DNA of 13,356 nucleotides from DATEHQ01 sp035279525 (GTDB taxonomy: Bacteria > Chloroflexota > Dormibacteria > Dormibacterales > Dormibacteraceae), in NCBI GenBank assembly GCA_035279525.1, contig DATEHQ010000064.1, positions 1 to 13,356 of the forward strand, in the 5' to 3' direction. The notes under the pieces are model-generated. The model saw only the letters and a program-made list of their open reading frames with translations. It had not been told where the DNA came from and did no database searches. The stretch's first letter is position 1. Every line of letters starts with the position of its first letter. Shown here in pieces: positions 1 to 6,727 of the stretch. The position numbers and the translations under genes were made by a program.

Positions 1-1144
1 TGTACAGGGTGCGGTTGGCGAACCCGAGGTTGCCGTGACCCGCCGCGTTGCGGGCCTGGTTCGCGAGAGCGACGATCGCCGCCCACTGGGGCGATCCGCA
101 GCTGGTCCCGCCGACGAGCCAGATGTACGGTGAGGCGATCACCTCCACGCCGCCGTCGATGGCCGCGTTGTAGGCGACGTCGGGGATCGTGCGGGCCTTG
201 CTGCCGGTATCGCCGCGCTGCCATGACGGGGCGCGGAAGAGAACGCTGGGCGCTCCGCCGGTCGCGGCGTCGAAGGCGGGCTCGTTCCAGACCTGCTCGC
301 CGCCATAGGCCCCATTCGACACCAGGCCGGCCGGGTAGGGGTTGCCCTGCGTGCCGCCGACGCTGGTGACCAGCGGATCGGAGGCGGGATACGAGGCCAG
401 GACGGGTGAGGTCGTGCCGACGGCCTGGGTCCACGTGGCGCCAAAGTCACCGGCGGCGGCGAGGATGGTGTCGCCCATCGCGTTCGCCGCCTTGAAGATC
501 TCGTGCTCCTGGGCGAACGAACTGCCCGCCGTCGCGTCCGTCTCCCAGTCGCCGAAGCTCTGGGAGATGATCGCCCCCGGGTACTGAGGGAAGACCGCGG
601 CCTCGGCCGCGTTGAGGTCGAAGTTGTTGTCGGTGGCGGCCACGGCGAGGACGATCTTCGCCCCGGGCGCCATGGCATGTGCGTACTCGACGTCGAGCGA
701 GGTTTCGACCTGCCAGCTGGTCAGCCAACCCGACCCGGTGACGCCGGTGCCGGGCACGTCGACGATGGTGAACGACGGCGGGCTCGGGATCCCGAAGTAG
801 CGGTCGAAAATCGCGAGGTCCTGGTTGATGGTCGCGCTTCCATACGCGTCGACGATGACGATCGTCTGGCCCGACCCGTCAAGGCCGGCCGGGAAGTTGT
901 ATGCCTGCGCCAGGTCGTAGGGTCCGTAGCAGCTGAGGCCGCGAGCCGCGAAAAGGCAGTTGCGGTGGACGGCGTCAGGCGCCAGGCTCGCCACCGCGGG
1001 ACCCTGGATCATCGCCAGGCGCGGCGACATGTGCGGTCCGGCCGCCGCCGCAGCCGGCGGCCGCAAGGCCACCCCGAGGGCAAGAACCGCGATGGCCAGG
1101 GCCAGCGCGGGCGCGCGGAAACGCCGACTCAGCGTCGTACTCAA
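1..1144 (-). CDS. Secreted S53-family (sedolisin/kumamolisin-like) serine-carboxyl peptidase, 3' end cut by window edge
   Basis: Secreted endopeptidase of the sedolisin family, subtilisin-fold enzymes that usually act outside the cell, often at acid pH. 381 residues are visible and the C-terminus lies beyond base 1. The catalytic set is readable: Glu147 and Asp151 in ETSLD, the oxyanion Asp233 in AAGDFG, and nucleophile Ser348 in GGTSCGSP. PDVAYNA near residue 321 is another family landmark. Residues 1-35 form a signal peptide (SRRFR, then an Ala/Leu/Val-rich core ending in an Ala run). The start is TTG at 1144, the only usable one after the in-frame TGA at 1163-1165; AAGGAAGGGG lies about 10 bases upstream. 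Oddity: the catalytic domain begins near residue 72 (CYGPYDL), so there is room for only about 35 residues of propeptide where kumamolisins usually carry well over 100. The calcium site, normally C-terminal, cannot be seen. The family call is strong; the substrate is unknown. Confidence 0.93.
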   Translation of the reverse strand, partial: MSTTLSRRFRAPALALAIAVLALGVALRPPAAAAAGPHMSPRLAMIQGPAVASLAPDAVHRNCLFAARGLSCYGPYDLAQAYNFPAGLDGSGQTIVIVDAYGSATINQDLAIFDRYFGIPSPPSFTIVDVPGTGVTGSGWLTSWQVETSLDVEYAHAMAPGAKIVLAVAATDNNFDLNAAEAAVFPQYPGAIISQSFGDWETDATAGSSFAQEHEIFKAANAMGDTILAAAGDFGATWTQAVGTTSPVLASYPASDPLVTSVGGTQGNPYPAGLVSNGAYGGEQVWNEPAFDAATGGAPSVLFRAPSWQRGDTGSKARTIPDVAYNAAIDGGVEVIASPYIWLVGGTSCGSPQWAAIVALANQARNAAGHGNLGFANRTLY

Positions 1145-1217
1145 CGTGACACACCCCTTCCTTCAATGCGGTCCGGACGGACACGCCGCCAGGACACCCT
1201 TCCTCGTTAGGCGGGGA

Positions 1218-1246
1218 ATCCTAGCCGTGGCCGGTCGCAAATTCAA
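1218..1246 (-). promoter_or_regulatory. Promoter of the S53 peptidase gene
   Basis: On the minus strand, TTGAAT (1246-1241) and TAGGAT (1223-1218) are separated by exactly 17 bases, matching a housekeeping sigma-70-type promoter at 4/6 in each box. The predicted transcript start near 1211 gives a 5' UTR of roughly 65 bases before the TTG start. The site lies just upstream of the divergent VOC gene, which argues against that gene starting as early as 1227. Confidence 0.6.
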
Positions 1247-1298
1247 TGGGCTAAAGCGGAAAGTCCAGCCCGCGGGTGGAGGACTCAGCTCCGAGCCT

Positions 1299-1652
1299 GT
1301 GATCGGTGCCGTTCACACCATCCTCTACGCCCAGGACGCGGAGGTCGCGCGGGCGTTTTTCCGCGACGTCCTGGGCTTCGACTCGGTCGATGGCGGCGGC
1401 GGCTGGCTGAGTTTCGCCCTGCCACCCGCCGAGCTGGCGATCCATCCAGACCCAGAAGGCGGGCGAGCCGAGGTCTTCCTGATGTGCAAGGACCTGAGAC
1501 GGACGAAGCAGGAGCTCCAGGCCAGGGGAGTCGAATTCGTCGGTGACCTGGAGGAGCGCCGGTTCGGCTTGATGGCGCGGATCAAGGTCCCCGGTTTTGG
1601 CGAGCTGGGCCTCTACCAGCCGAGTCATCCCAGCCCGATCGACCTCGATTAG
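1299..1652 (+). CDS. VOC (glyoxalase/bleomycin-resistance/dioxygenase) fold protein
   Basis: 117-residue single-domain protein of the vicinal-oxygen-chelate superfamily, which covers glyoxalases, dioxygenases and drug-binding resistance proteins. The N-terminal beta-alpha pattern VHTILYAQDAEVARAFFRDV is typical. Candidate metal ligands are His6, His49 in ELAIHP and Glu102 in GELGLYQP near the end, the usual placement for this fold. The real substrate cannot be read from the sequence. Start chosen at GTG 1299, where the domain begins; GGTGGAGGA lies about 15 bases upstream, a rather long spacing. An in-frame GTG at 1227 would add 24 residues without domain homology and would overlap the S53 promoter. 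The stop is 17 bases from the stop of the convergent aldehyde dehydrogenase gene. Family call firm, start moderately sure. Confidence 0.82.
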   Translation: MIGAVHTILYAQDAEVARAFFRDVLGFDSVDGGGGWLSFALPPAELAIHPDPEGGRAEVFLMCKDLRRTKQELQARGVEFVGDLEERRFGLMARIKVPGFGELGLYQPSHPSPIDLD

Positions 1653-1669
1653 CGCTGTGCTGAGAAGGG

Positions 1670-3022
1670 TCAGCTGGTCGACAGGAAGACGTTCTTCAGC
1701 TCGGTGTAGTGCTCGAGGGCGCGCGGGCCGAGCTCGCGTCCGATGCCCGATTGCTTGAACCCGCCGAACGGCGTCGTCACCCGCACCGAGGTGTTCGAGT
1801 TGATCGAGATCGTGCCGGTCTCCAGCGCGCGCGCGACCCGGAAGGCCCGGGCGGCGTTCGTGGTCCAGACCGACCCCGAGAGGCCGTACACGGTGTCGTT
1901 CGCGATGCGGATCGCGTCCGCCTCGTCCTCGAATGGGATCACGGCCACGATCGGGCCGAAGATCTCCTCGCGCGCCACGCGGTCGGTGGGGGAGACGGGG
2001 GAGAGCACAGTCGGCGGGAACCAGTAGCCCGGACCTGACGGCGCGCCGCCCCGGATCGCCACGCGAGCCCCATCGTCCAGGTACGACGCCACCTTGCTCC
2101 GCTGCTCCGCTGACACGAGCGGACCCATCTCGGTCTGCTCGTCGAGAGGATCGCCGACCCTCAGCGCCTTGACCGCAACCTCCAGCGCCTTCATGAACCG
2201 GTCCACCGCCCGGCGCTCGACCAGGATCCGCGAGCGGGCGCAGCAGTCCTGGCCGGCGTTGCCGAACACGGCAAGCGGCGCTGATGCAGCCGCTTGCTCG
2301 AGGTCCGCGTCGGCGAACACGATGTTGGCCGACTTGCCGCCCAGCTCGAGCGTGACGCGCTTGATCGACTCGGCGGCCAGGGCACCGATCCGCCGGCCCA
2401 CCTCCGTCGAGCCGGTGAACGCGATCTTCGCCACGTCCGGGTGCTGCACGAGTCGCTCGCCCACGGTGCGGCCCGCCCCGATCACGACGTTCAAGACGCC
2501 CTCCGGAATCCCCGCCTCAAGGGCGATGCGCTCGAGCTGCAGCGCGGTGAGCGGGGTGAGCGCCGCCGGCTTCAGCACGATCGTGTTGCCCGCGGCCAGC
2601 GCGGGCCCGACCTTCCAGGACGTGATCGCGATGGGAAAGTTCCACGGCACTATGAGGCCGACCACGCCGAGCGGCTCACGAAAGGTCATGTCCACGCCGC
2701 CCGCGACAGGGATGGTGTCGCCCAGCAGCCGCTCCGGTGCACCGGCGTAGTAGTCGAGCACCGAGACCACCATTCCCACCTCGCCGCGCGCGTCCGCGAT
2801 CGGCTTTCCGACGTTGCGCGCCTCGAGCTGGGCCAGCTTCTCGGCTTCGCCTTCGACCGCGACCGCGAAGCGGCGCAGCAGGCGAGCTCGGTCGCCCGGG
2901 CTGACGGCTCGCCACGCCGGGAACGCCGCCCTGGCTCGCGCGACCGCGCGGTCGGCGTCCTCCATGCTCGCCTCGGAGACCTCAGCGAGCACCTTCTCGG
3001 TCGCCGGCTCGATGACCTTCAA
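1670..3022 (-). CDS. NAD(P)-dependent aldehyde dehydrogenase, aminobutyraldehyde/betaine-aldehyde-like
   Basis: Cytoplasmic enzyme oxidising an aldehyde to the carboxylic acid with NAD(P)+. All core motifs are present. Numbered from the chosen start they are Asn128 in PWNFP, Lys151 in VLKPA, the cofactor loop FTGSTEVG (202-209), general base Glu226 in LELGGKS, nucleophile Cys260 in GQDCC, and EEIFGPIV towards the C-terminus. The sequence resembles the short 450-residue ALDHs often annotated as gamma-aminobutyraldehyde or betaine-aldehyde dehydrogenases, but the substrate is not provable here. The frame stays open up to an ATG at 3424. That upstream part translates the antisense of the GGP-repeat gene and is low-complexity, so it was discarded. 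The best family-based start is TTG 3022 (LKVIEPATEKV). No strong Shine-Dalgarno is seen there; a TATTGT -10-like box at 3037-3032 would give a nearly leaderless message. Divergent from the gene at 3110. Confidence 0.92.
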   Translation of the reverse strand: MKVIEPATEKVLAEVSEASMEDADRAVARARAAFPAWRAVSPGDRARLLRRFAVAVEGEAEKLAQLEARNVGKPIADARGEVGMVVSVLDYYAGAPERLLGDTIPVAGGVDMTFREPLGVVGLIVPWNFPIAITSWKVGPALAAGNTIVLKPAALTPLTALQLERIALEAGIPEGVLNVVIGAGRTVGERLVQHPDVAKIAFTGSTEVGRRIGALAAESIKRVTLELGGKSANIVFADADLEQAAASAPLAVFGNAGQDCCARSRILVERRAVDRFMKALEVAVKALRVGDPLDEQTEMGPLVSAEQRSKVASYLDDGARVAIRGGAPSGPGYWFPPTVLSPVSPTDRVAREEIFGPIVAVIPFEDEADAIRIANDTVYGLSGSVWTTNAARAFRVARALETGTISINSNTSVRVTTPFGGFKQSGIGRELGPRALEHYTELKNVFLSTS

Positions 3023-3109
3023 CTCGCCGTAACAATAACCAGCGGCCTGGAGCCAAAACTCACACCCGATTCCAAGCCCGTTTTGAGGATCGGCCAAGAA
3101 GATTGGCCC

Positions 3110-3508
3110 GTGAACAGAGCTCGCGTCTTCGCATTTGGCTCGGTGGTGGCGGCAGCGCTCGTGGTGGGCGGCATCGTCGGAGCCGCGGCCTCCAGCAACT
3201 CTTTGCTCCCGGCCGGAGCGGCGATCTTCGCCACGACCCCTCCCAGCCCTTCGGCGGCCAGGTCCAACGAGACGCCGGCTCACGAATCGGGTGAGAGCGC
3301 CTCGCGTGAGGCGGCCGAGAACAACGGCACGTTTCGAGGCGGTCCAGGTGGTCCAGGTGGTCCAGGTGGTCCAGGTGGACACCCCTGTGGCGGGGTCGGC
3401 CACTCGAACGAGGCTTCCGCCCACGAGACGGGCGAAACCGCGGCCCAGGAGGCGGCCGAGAACGCACCCTGCCCGGCGGGCACGACCAGCCCCAGTCCAG
3501 CCAGATAG
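3110..3508 (+). CDS. Small exported protein with GGP tandem repeat and duplicated 20-residue motif
   Basis: 132 residues, no recognised family. An N-terminal hydrophobic segment (about residues 6-28, FAFGSVVAAALVVGGIVGAA) after an Arg-containing start makes it a signal peptide or membrane anchor. The mature part is Ser/Ala/Glu-rich. A 20-residue segment occurs twice, S52-N71 and S99-N118, with 14 of 20 positions identical (pattern SNE..AHE.GE.A..EAAEN). The copies flank a GGP repeat (about residues 77-90) and a short HPCGGVGH stretch; Cys93 and Cys121 are the only cysteines. Start GTG 3110 was chosen because it leads straight into the signal; AAGAAG lies about 9 bases upstream. Transcribed away from the aldehyde dehydrogenase, with a terminator hairpin just after it. 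Function unknown; a surface or envelope protein is an inference. It could be polymorphic between strains because of the tandem repeat. Confidence 0.72.
   Translation: MNRARVFAFGSVVAAALVVGGIVGAAASSNSLLPAGAAIFATTPPSPSAARSNETPAHESGESASREAAENNGTFRGGPGGPGGPGGPGGHPCGGVGHSNEASAHETGETAAQEAAENAPCPAGTTSPSPAR
3341..3376 (+). repeat. Tandem 9-bp repeat (GGTCCAGGT) x4 inside the exported-protein gene
   Basis: Four perfect consecutive copies of GGTCCAGGT. In the coding frame they encode GGP triplets. On the opposite strand they give a WTT repeat in the spurious upstream extension of the aldehyde dehydrogenase frame. The 9-bp unit preserves frame, so copy-number slippage would only lengthen or shorten the GGP stretch. 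Confidence 0.9.
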
Positions 3509-3528
3509 CGCGTCGCTTCGCTGAGTGA

Positions 3529-3565
3529 GCAGGGCGCCCCACGGCGCCCTGCCCTCGTGCTTTTT
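3529..3565 (+). terminator. Intrinsic-terminator-like hairpin after the GGP-repeat gene
   Basis: Perfect 10-bp stem GCAGGGCGCC (3529-3538) with GGCGCCCTGC (3543-3552), loop CCAC, followed after 8 bases by TTTTT (3561-3565). The T-run is displaced from the stem, so termination may be partial. It separates the GGP-repeat gene from the operon that begins at 3582. Confidence 0.65.
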
Positions 3566-3581
3566 CTAAGCTGTCGTCAGC

Positions 3582-4217
3582 GTGGCCGTCAGCACTCGCG
3601 TCTATGTCGAGACCGGAACCAAGCGCACGTTCGCCAGCGCGGCGGATTGGCCCGGCTGGTGCCGGGCCGGCAAGAACGAGCAAGCCGCGCTCGAAGCGCT
3701 CGCCGCGTATCTGCCGCGCTACACCAGGGTCGCGAAGCTCGCCAGGATCGCCGCGCCCAAGGTCGCCGCCTTCACAGTCGTCGAGCGCAGGGCGGGCAAT
3801 GCGACGACGGACTTCGGGGCGCCCGCCATCCCCGCCAGGGACGAGAGCGAGAGGATGACCGGCCAACGGACGGAGCGCATGTGCGCCCTGGTCGAGGCGT
3901 GCTGGGCATATCTCGACCAGGCGGTCGCGAAGGCTCCCAACGAGCTGCGCAAGGGACCGCGCGGCGGCGGACGCGACCGCGACGGGATCTTCGATCACGT
4001 GCTTGGCGCCGAGGTGGAGTACGCCAGGAAGGTGGGCACCCGGCTAAAGCCGCCTGACGGCCGCGACCTCGCCGCGGTGCGCTCCTTTCGCAAGGCGATC
4101 CTCGATGGCTTCAGCGATGCGAACAGGGAGGAGAAGTGGCCGGTCGCCTACGCGGCGCGGCGCACCGCATGGCACGCGCTCGACCACGCGTGGGAGATCG
4201 AAGACCGCCTACATTAG
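3582..4217 (+). CDS. Conserved hypothetical: HicB-like N-terminus joined to DinB-like C-terminal helical domain
   Basis: 211 residues, no named family that I can assign with certainty. Residues 5-60 (strand-rich VYVETG, then FASAADWPGWCRAG, then a helix EQAALEALAAYL) resemble HicB/UPF0150-type domains with their PGC-x-GxxxxEA pattern. Residues about 90-211 look like a DinB-type four-helix bundle, with candidate metal ligands His139 (IFDHVLG) and a closing HxxxH, His198 and His202 in WHALDHAWE. DinB-fold proteins include metal-dependent thiol transferases and maleylpyruvate isomerases. The start is GTG 3582. No Shine-Dalgarno is visible, but TAAGCT at 3567-3572 could be a -10 box giving an almost leaderless mRNA. 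The stop is 6 bases before the PIG-L gene, so co-transcription is likely. The domain reading is inference from pattern; existence as a real gene is well supported by codon use and frame. Confidence 0.78.
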   Translation: MAVSTRVYVETGTKRTFASAADWPGWCRAGKNEQAALEALAAYLPRYTRVAKLARIAAPKVAAFTVVERRAGNATTDFGAPAIPARDESERMTGQRTERMCALVEACWAYLDQAVAKAPNELRKGPRGGGRDRDGIFDHVLGAEVEYARKVGTRLKPPDGRDLAAVRSFRKAILDGFSDANREEKWPVAYAARRTAWHALDHAWEIEDRLH

Positions 4218-4223
4218 CTCGCT

Positions 4224-5006
4224 GTGGAAAGCGCTGACATCGAAAAGATCGAGACCGTCCCAGGCGGTCTGCTGGTGGTGCTCGCGCATCCGGACGATGA
4301 GTCGATGGGCACCGGCGGCCTGATCCTCCGACACACGCGCGCGGGCATCCCGGCGTATCTCATCTGTGCCACCTATGGCGAGAAGGGTTGGATGGGCAAG
4401 CCACCCGGCGCCAGGGAGGAGGACCTCAAAGAGATCCGCGCGACCGAGCTCGAGGACGCCGCGGCGGCGCTCGCGCTCACCGCGGTCATCCTGTGGGACT
4501 ACCCCGACGGCGGGGTCAAGGAATCAGACCAGCAGGAGATCACGCAGCGTGTCTGGGAGCAGATCTCGAGGCTGCGCCCACGCGCGGTCGTCGGCTGGGG
4601 TCCCGACGGCGGCTACGGCCATCCGGACCACATCGCGATCGGCGCGTGCACCGACGCCGCCGTCGCGGCGATGACCGAAGGCGAACGGCCGGCGCTCTAT
4701 CACATCGCGGTCGACCAGCAGCTCGGCGATTTCTACGCCGAGGCGGAGCGCCTGGCGGGTGGGCGCGACGTGCTGCCGCTGCAGGTCAGCGAAAACGATC
4801 TCACCAGCCTGGAGCTCGACGCCGACGAAGTGATCATGAAGCTGCGTGCCATCGACTGTCACAAGAGCCAGCTCCAGGACTGGCGGATCGCCATCCGCGA
4901 TCATCCCCAACTGATGCAGCGCGGATACGGCCACGAGCCGTACGTCGCGATCTCGTCGAAGAAGAACGGTCTGACCCCGACAGGTTTGCTCGGCGAGTTC
5001 GCATGA
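4224..5006 (+). CDS. PIG-L/LmbE-family zinc-dependent N-deacetylase (MshB/Mca/BshB-like)
   Basis: 260 residues, cytoplasmic. The family removes acetyl or acyl groups from amino sugars and their conjugates: GlcNAc-inositol (MshB), mycothiol conjugates (Mca), GlcNAc-malate (BshB). Diagnostic motifs are LAHPDDES (residues 20-27), supplying His22 and Asp25 as zinc ligands with Asp24 as probable general base, and GYGHPDHI (130-137), where His136 completes the site and His133 is the usual catalytic helper. CATYGEKG at 48-55 is also family-typical. Start GTG 4224 has no clear Shine-Dalgarno and follows the preceding stop by 6 bases, suggesting translational coupling. Its stop overlaps the aminotransferase ATG by the ATGA configuration at 5003-5006. 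The exact substrate is not determinable; a thiol or amino-sugar pathway is plausible from context. Confidence 0.92.
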   Translation: MESADIEKIETVPGGLLVVLAHPDDESMGTGGLILRHTRAGIPAYLICATYGEKGWMGKPPGAREEDLKEIRATELEDAAAALALTAVILWDYPDGGVKESDQQEITQRVWEQISRLRPRAVVGWGPDGGYGHPDHIAIGACTDAAVAAMTEGERPALYHIAVDQQLGDFYAEAERLAGGRDVLPLQVSENDLTSLELDADEVIMKLRAIDCHKSQLQDWRIAIRDHPQLMQRGYGHEPYVAISSKKNGLTPTGLLGEFA

Positions 5007-6214
5007 GGCGCGGGGGCGGGGGCGGGGCCCGCACAGTCCACGAAATGCAGGACTACCTCAGGGACATCCTGTGGTTCATCGGCGAGTCGACCTACGCCAG
5101 GCGCGGCGCCAATCCCGAAGAGTGCGACTTCTGCTTCGGCAATCCCCAGGAGATGCCGCTGCCCGCGGTCCACGAAGCCATCACGAGATGGGCGGCCCCT
5201 CAGAACAAGGATTGGTTTGCCTACAAGTTCAGCGAGCCATCCGCCGTGAAGGTCGCCGTCGAGTCGTTGAAGGAGCGCCACGGCATGAACTTCGAATCCG
5301 CGGACGTGACCATGACCAACGGGGCCTTCGGCGCGCTGTCGGCGACCCTGCGCGCGATCGTCGATCCCGGCGACGAGGTCATCTACCTGGCGCCACCCTG
5401 GTTCTTCTACGTGCCGATGATCATCTCGCTCGGCGGAAGGGCTGTGAAGGTCGAGCTCCCTGCGCCGGGTTTCGAGCTGCCCGTCGGTGCCATCCAGCAG
5501 GCGATCACAGAACGCACGCGCGCGGTGATCATCAACTCGCCGCACAATCCCAGCGGCCGCATCTTCCAGCCCGAAGAGCTCGAGGCGCTCGCGGCCCTGC
5601 TCCGCGGCGCGAGCCATCCCATCTATCTGATCTCCGACGAGTCCTACAGCCGGATCCTCTTCGACGGCCGGCCCTTCCACACGCCGGTGCGCTACTACGA
5701 CCGCTCCTTCCTGGTCTACACGTACGGCAAGACTCTCCTCATCCCCGGCCAGCGCGTCGGTTACGTCGCCATGCCCCCGTCGATGCCAGATCGCGAAGAG
5801 CTGCGCGCCGCGCTGATGACGGCTCAGATGGTCAATGGCTGGGGCTTTCCGAATGCGGTCATGCAGTACGCGCTCGGCGATCTCGAGCAGGCGAGCATCG
5901 ACGTCCGCGCGCTGCAGCGCAGGCGCGATCGCATCGTCAGCGCGCTGGGTGAGATGGGCTACCACACGGTTCGCCCGGCCGGCACTTTTTACGTGCTGGT
6001 GCGCTCGCCGCTCGCGGACGAGGTCGCGTTCACCGAGCGGCTCGCCTTGGAGAACGTCTTCGTGATGCCCGGCAGGGTCTTCGAATTGCCCGGGTGGTTC
6101 CGGATCTCACTCACCGCAAACGACGACATGGTCGAGCGATCGCTTCCTGGTTTTGCCAAGGCGCTCGCCGGCATCGCGGTCACAGCTTCCGATTCATTGC
6201 CTGGCAAGGTCTGA
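5003..6214 (+). CDS. PLP-dependent aminotransferase, class I/II (fold type I)
   Basis: 403 residues, near the usual 390-400 for aspartate/aromatic-type aminotransferases. It transfers an amino group between an amino acid and a 2-oxo acid using pyridoxal phosphate. Landmarks are Asn182 in NSPHNPSG, Asp212 and Tyr215 in SDESYS (cofactor ring contacts), the Schiff-base Lys243 in TYGKTLLIPGQRVGY, Arg251 (phosphate) and Arg367 in WFRISL (substrate carboxylate). The frame is open far upstream but that part is a shadow of the deacetylase gene. ATG 5003 overlaps the deacetylase stop, which favours coupled translation, and GGCGAG lies about 5 bases upstream. ATG 5045 (MQDYLRDIL) is an alternative that would remove a Gly/Arg-rich leader of 14 residues. 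Substrate unknown; probably the last gene of this operon. Confidence 0.92.
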   Translation: MRRGGGGGARTVHEMQDYLRDILWFIGESTYARRGANPEECDFCFGNPQEMPLPAVHEAITRWAAPQNKDWFAYKFSEPSAVKVAVESLKERHGMNFESADVTMTNGAFGALSATLRAIVDPGDEVIYLAPPWFFYVPMIISLGGRAVKVELPAPGFELPVGAIQQAITERTRAVIINSPHNPSGRIFQPEELEALAALLRGASHPIYLISDESYSRILFDGRPFHTPVRYYDRSFLVYTYGKTLLIPGQRVGYVAMPPSMPDREELRAALMTAQMVNGWGFPNAVMQYALGDLEQASIDVRALQRRRDRIVSALGEMGYHTVRPAGTFYVLVRSPLADEVAFTERLALENVFVMPGRVFELPGWFRISLTANDDMVERSLPGFAKALAGIAVTASDSLPGKV

Positions 6215-6319
6215 ACATTCCTGTCCTCGAATTGCAGCCTTCGTGGGCTAACCTTTAGCGCCTGATTCCCGCCGCGCGCGGAGCGTCGTGGAAAATTCCA
6301 AGTCGGGGGTGACGCATTG

Positions 6320-6727
6320 ATGGACGTCCAGGAGGCAGTGGCAGAAGGCACGGCTTCTGCGGAGAACGGTGAGGTAAAGCGCGACGGGCGCAAGCAGTTC
6401 ACGATGGGCCCGGGCGACAGTCTTGAAGGCAAGCTCATCTACGACGGATCGGTTCATGCCGATGGCAAGGTCGAGGGCGAGCTTCGCGTGACGGGCAACA
6501 TCGACGTGGCCAACGGCGCCACCGTCAAAGCGCTGCTCGAGGGTTCGAACGTGACGCTCAAGGGCCAGGTCGAAGGCGCCGTCACGGCGCGCGACAAGCT
6601 GACCCTCGGCAAGAACGCACGGCTCAGCGGAGACATCGTCGTGCGCAGGCTCCAGATCGACGATGGCGCGACGTTGAACGGCCACGTCAGGATGGGTGAC
6701 TTTGAACACCAGGCGTCCGGGCAGTAG
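6320..6727 (+). CDS. Bactofilin (polymer-forming cytoskeletal protein), first copy
   Basis: 135 residues. Bactofilins polymerise into filaments without nucleotide and organise envelope enzymes, stalks or cell shape, usually near the inner membrane. The core (about 28-128) is a right-handed beta-helix with periodic hydrophobic and Gly positions: GKLIYDGSVHADGKVEGEL, then repeats of G.V.A...L.LG and GDIVVRRLQIDDGATLNG. The disordered N-terminus (residues 1-27) is typical. Start ATG 6320 has GGGGGTGA about 8 bases upstream; a TTG directly before it is less likely. A 5-bp-arm inverted repeat, TGGAA-AA-TTCCA, sits at 6289-6300 just ahead of the ribosome site, meaning unknown. Its 3' end overlaps the second bactofilin by 32 bases, so the two are probably made together and may co-assemble. 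Confidence 0.92.
   Translation: MDVQEAVAEGTASAENGEVKRDGRKQFTMGPGDSLEGKLIYDGSVHADGKVEGELRVTGNIDVANGATVKALLEGSNVTLKGQVEGAVTARDKLTLGKNARLSGDIVVRRLQIDDGATLNGHVRMGDFEHQASGQ

Noticed and set aside
3341..3376. Collagen-like Gly-X-Y domain
   Set aside because: Only about five GGP triplets, far too short for a triple helix; better called a flexible spacer.
3023..3424. Aldehyde dehydrogenase starting at ATG 3424 (584 residues)
   Set aside because: The extra 134 residues are low-complexity, contain a WTT repeat that is antisense to the GGP coding repeat, and do not resemble any ALDH N-terminus.
4388..5002. Long open frame upstream of the aminotransferase on the same strand
   Set aside because: It is an Arg-rich shadow of the PIG-L deacetylase gene in another frame; the recognisable protein begins at 5003 or 5045.
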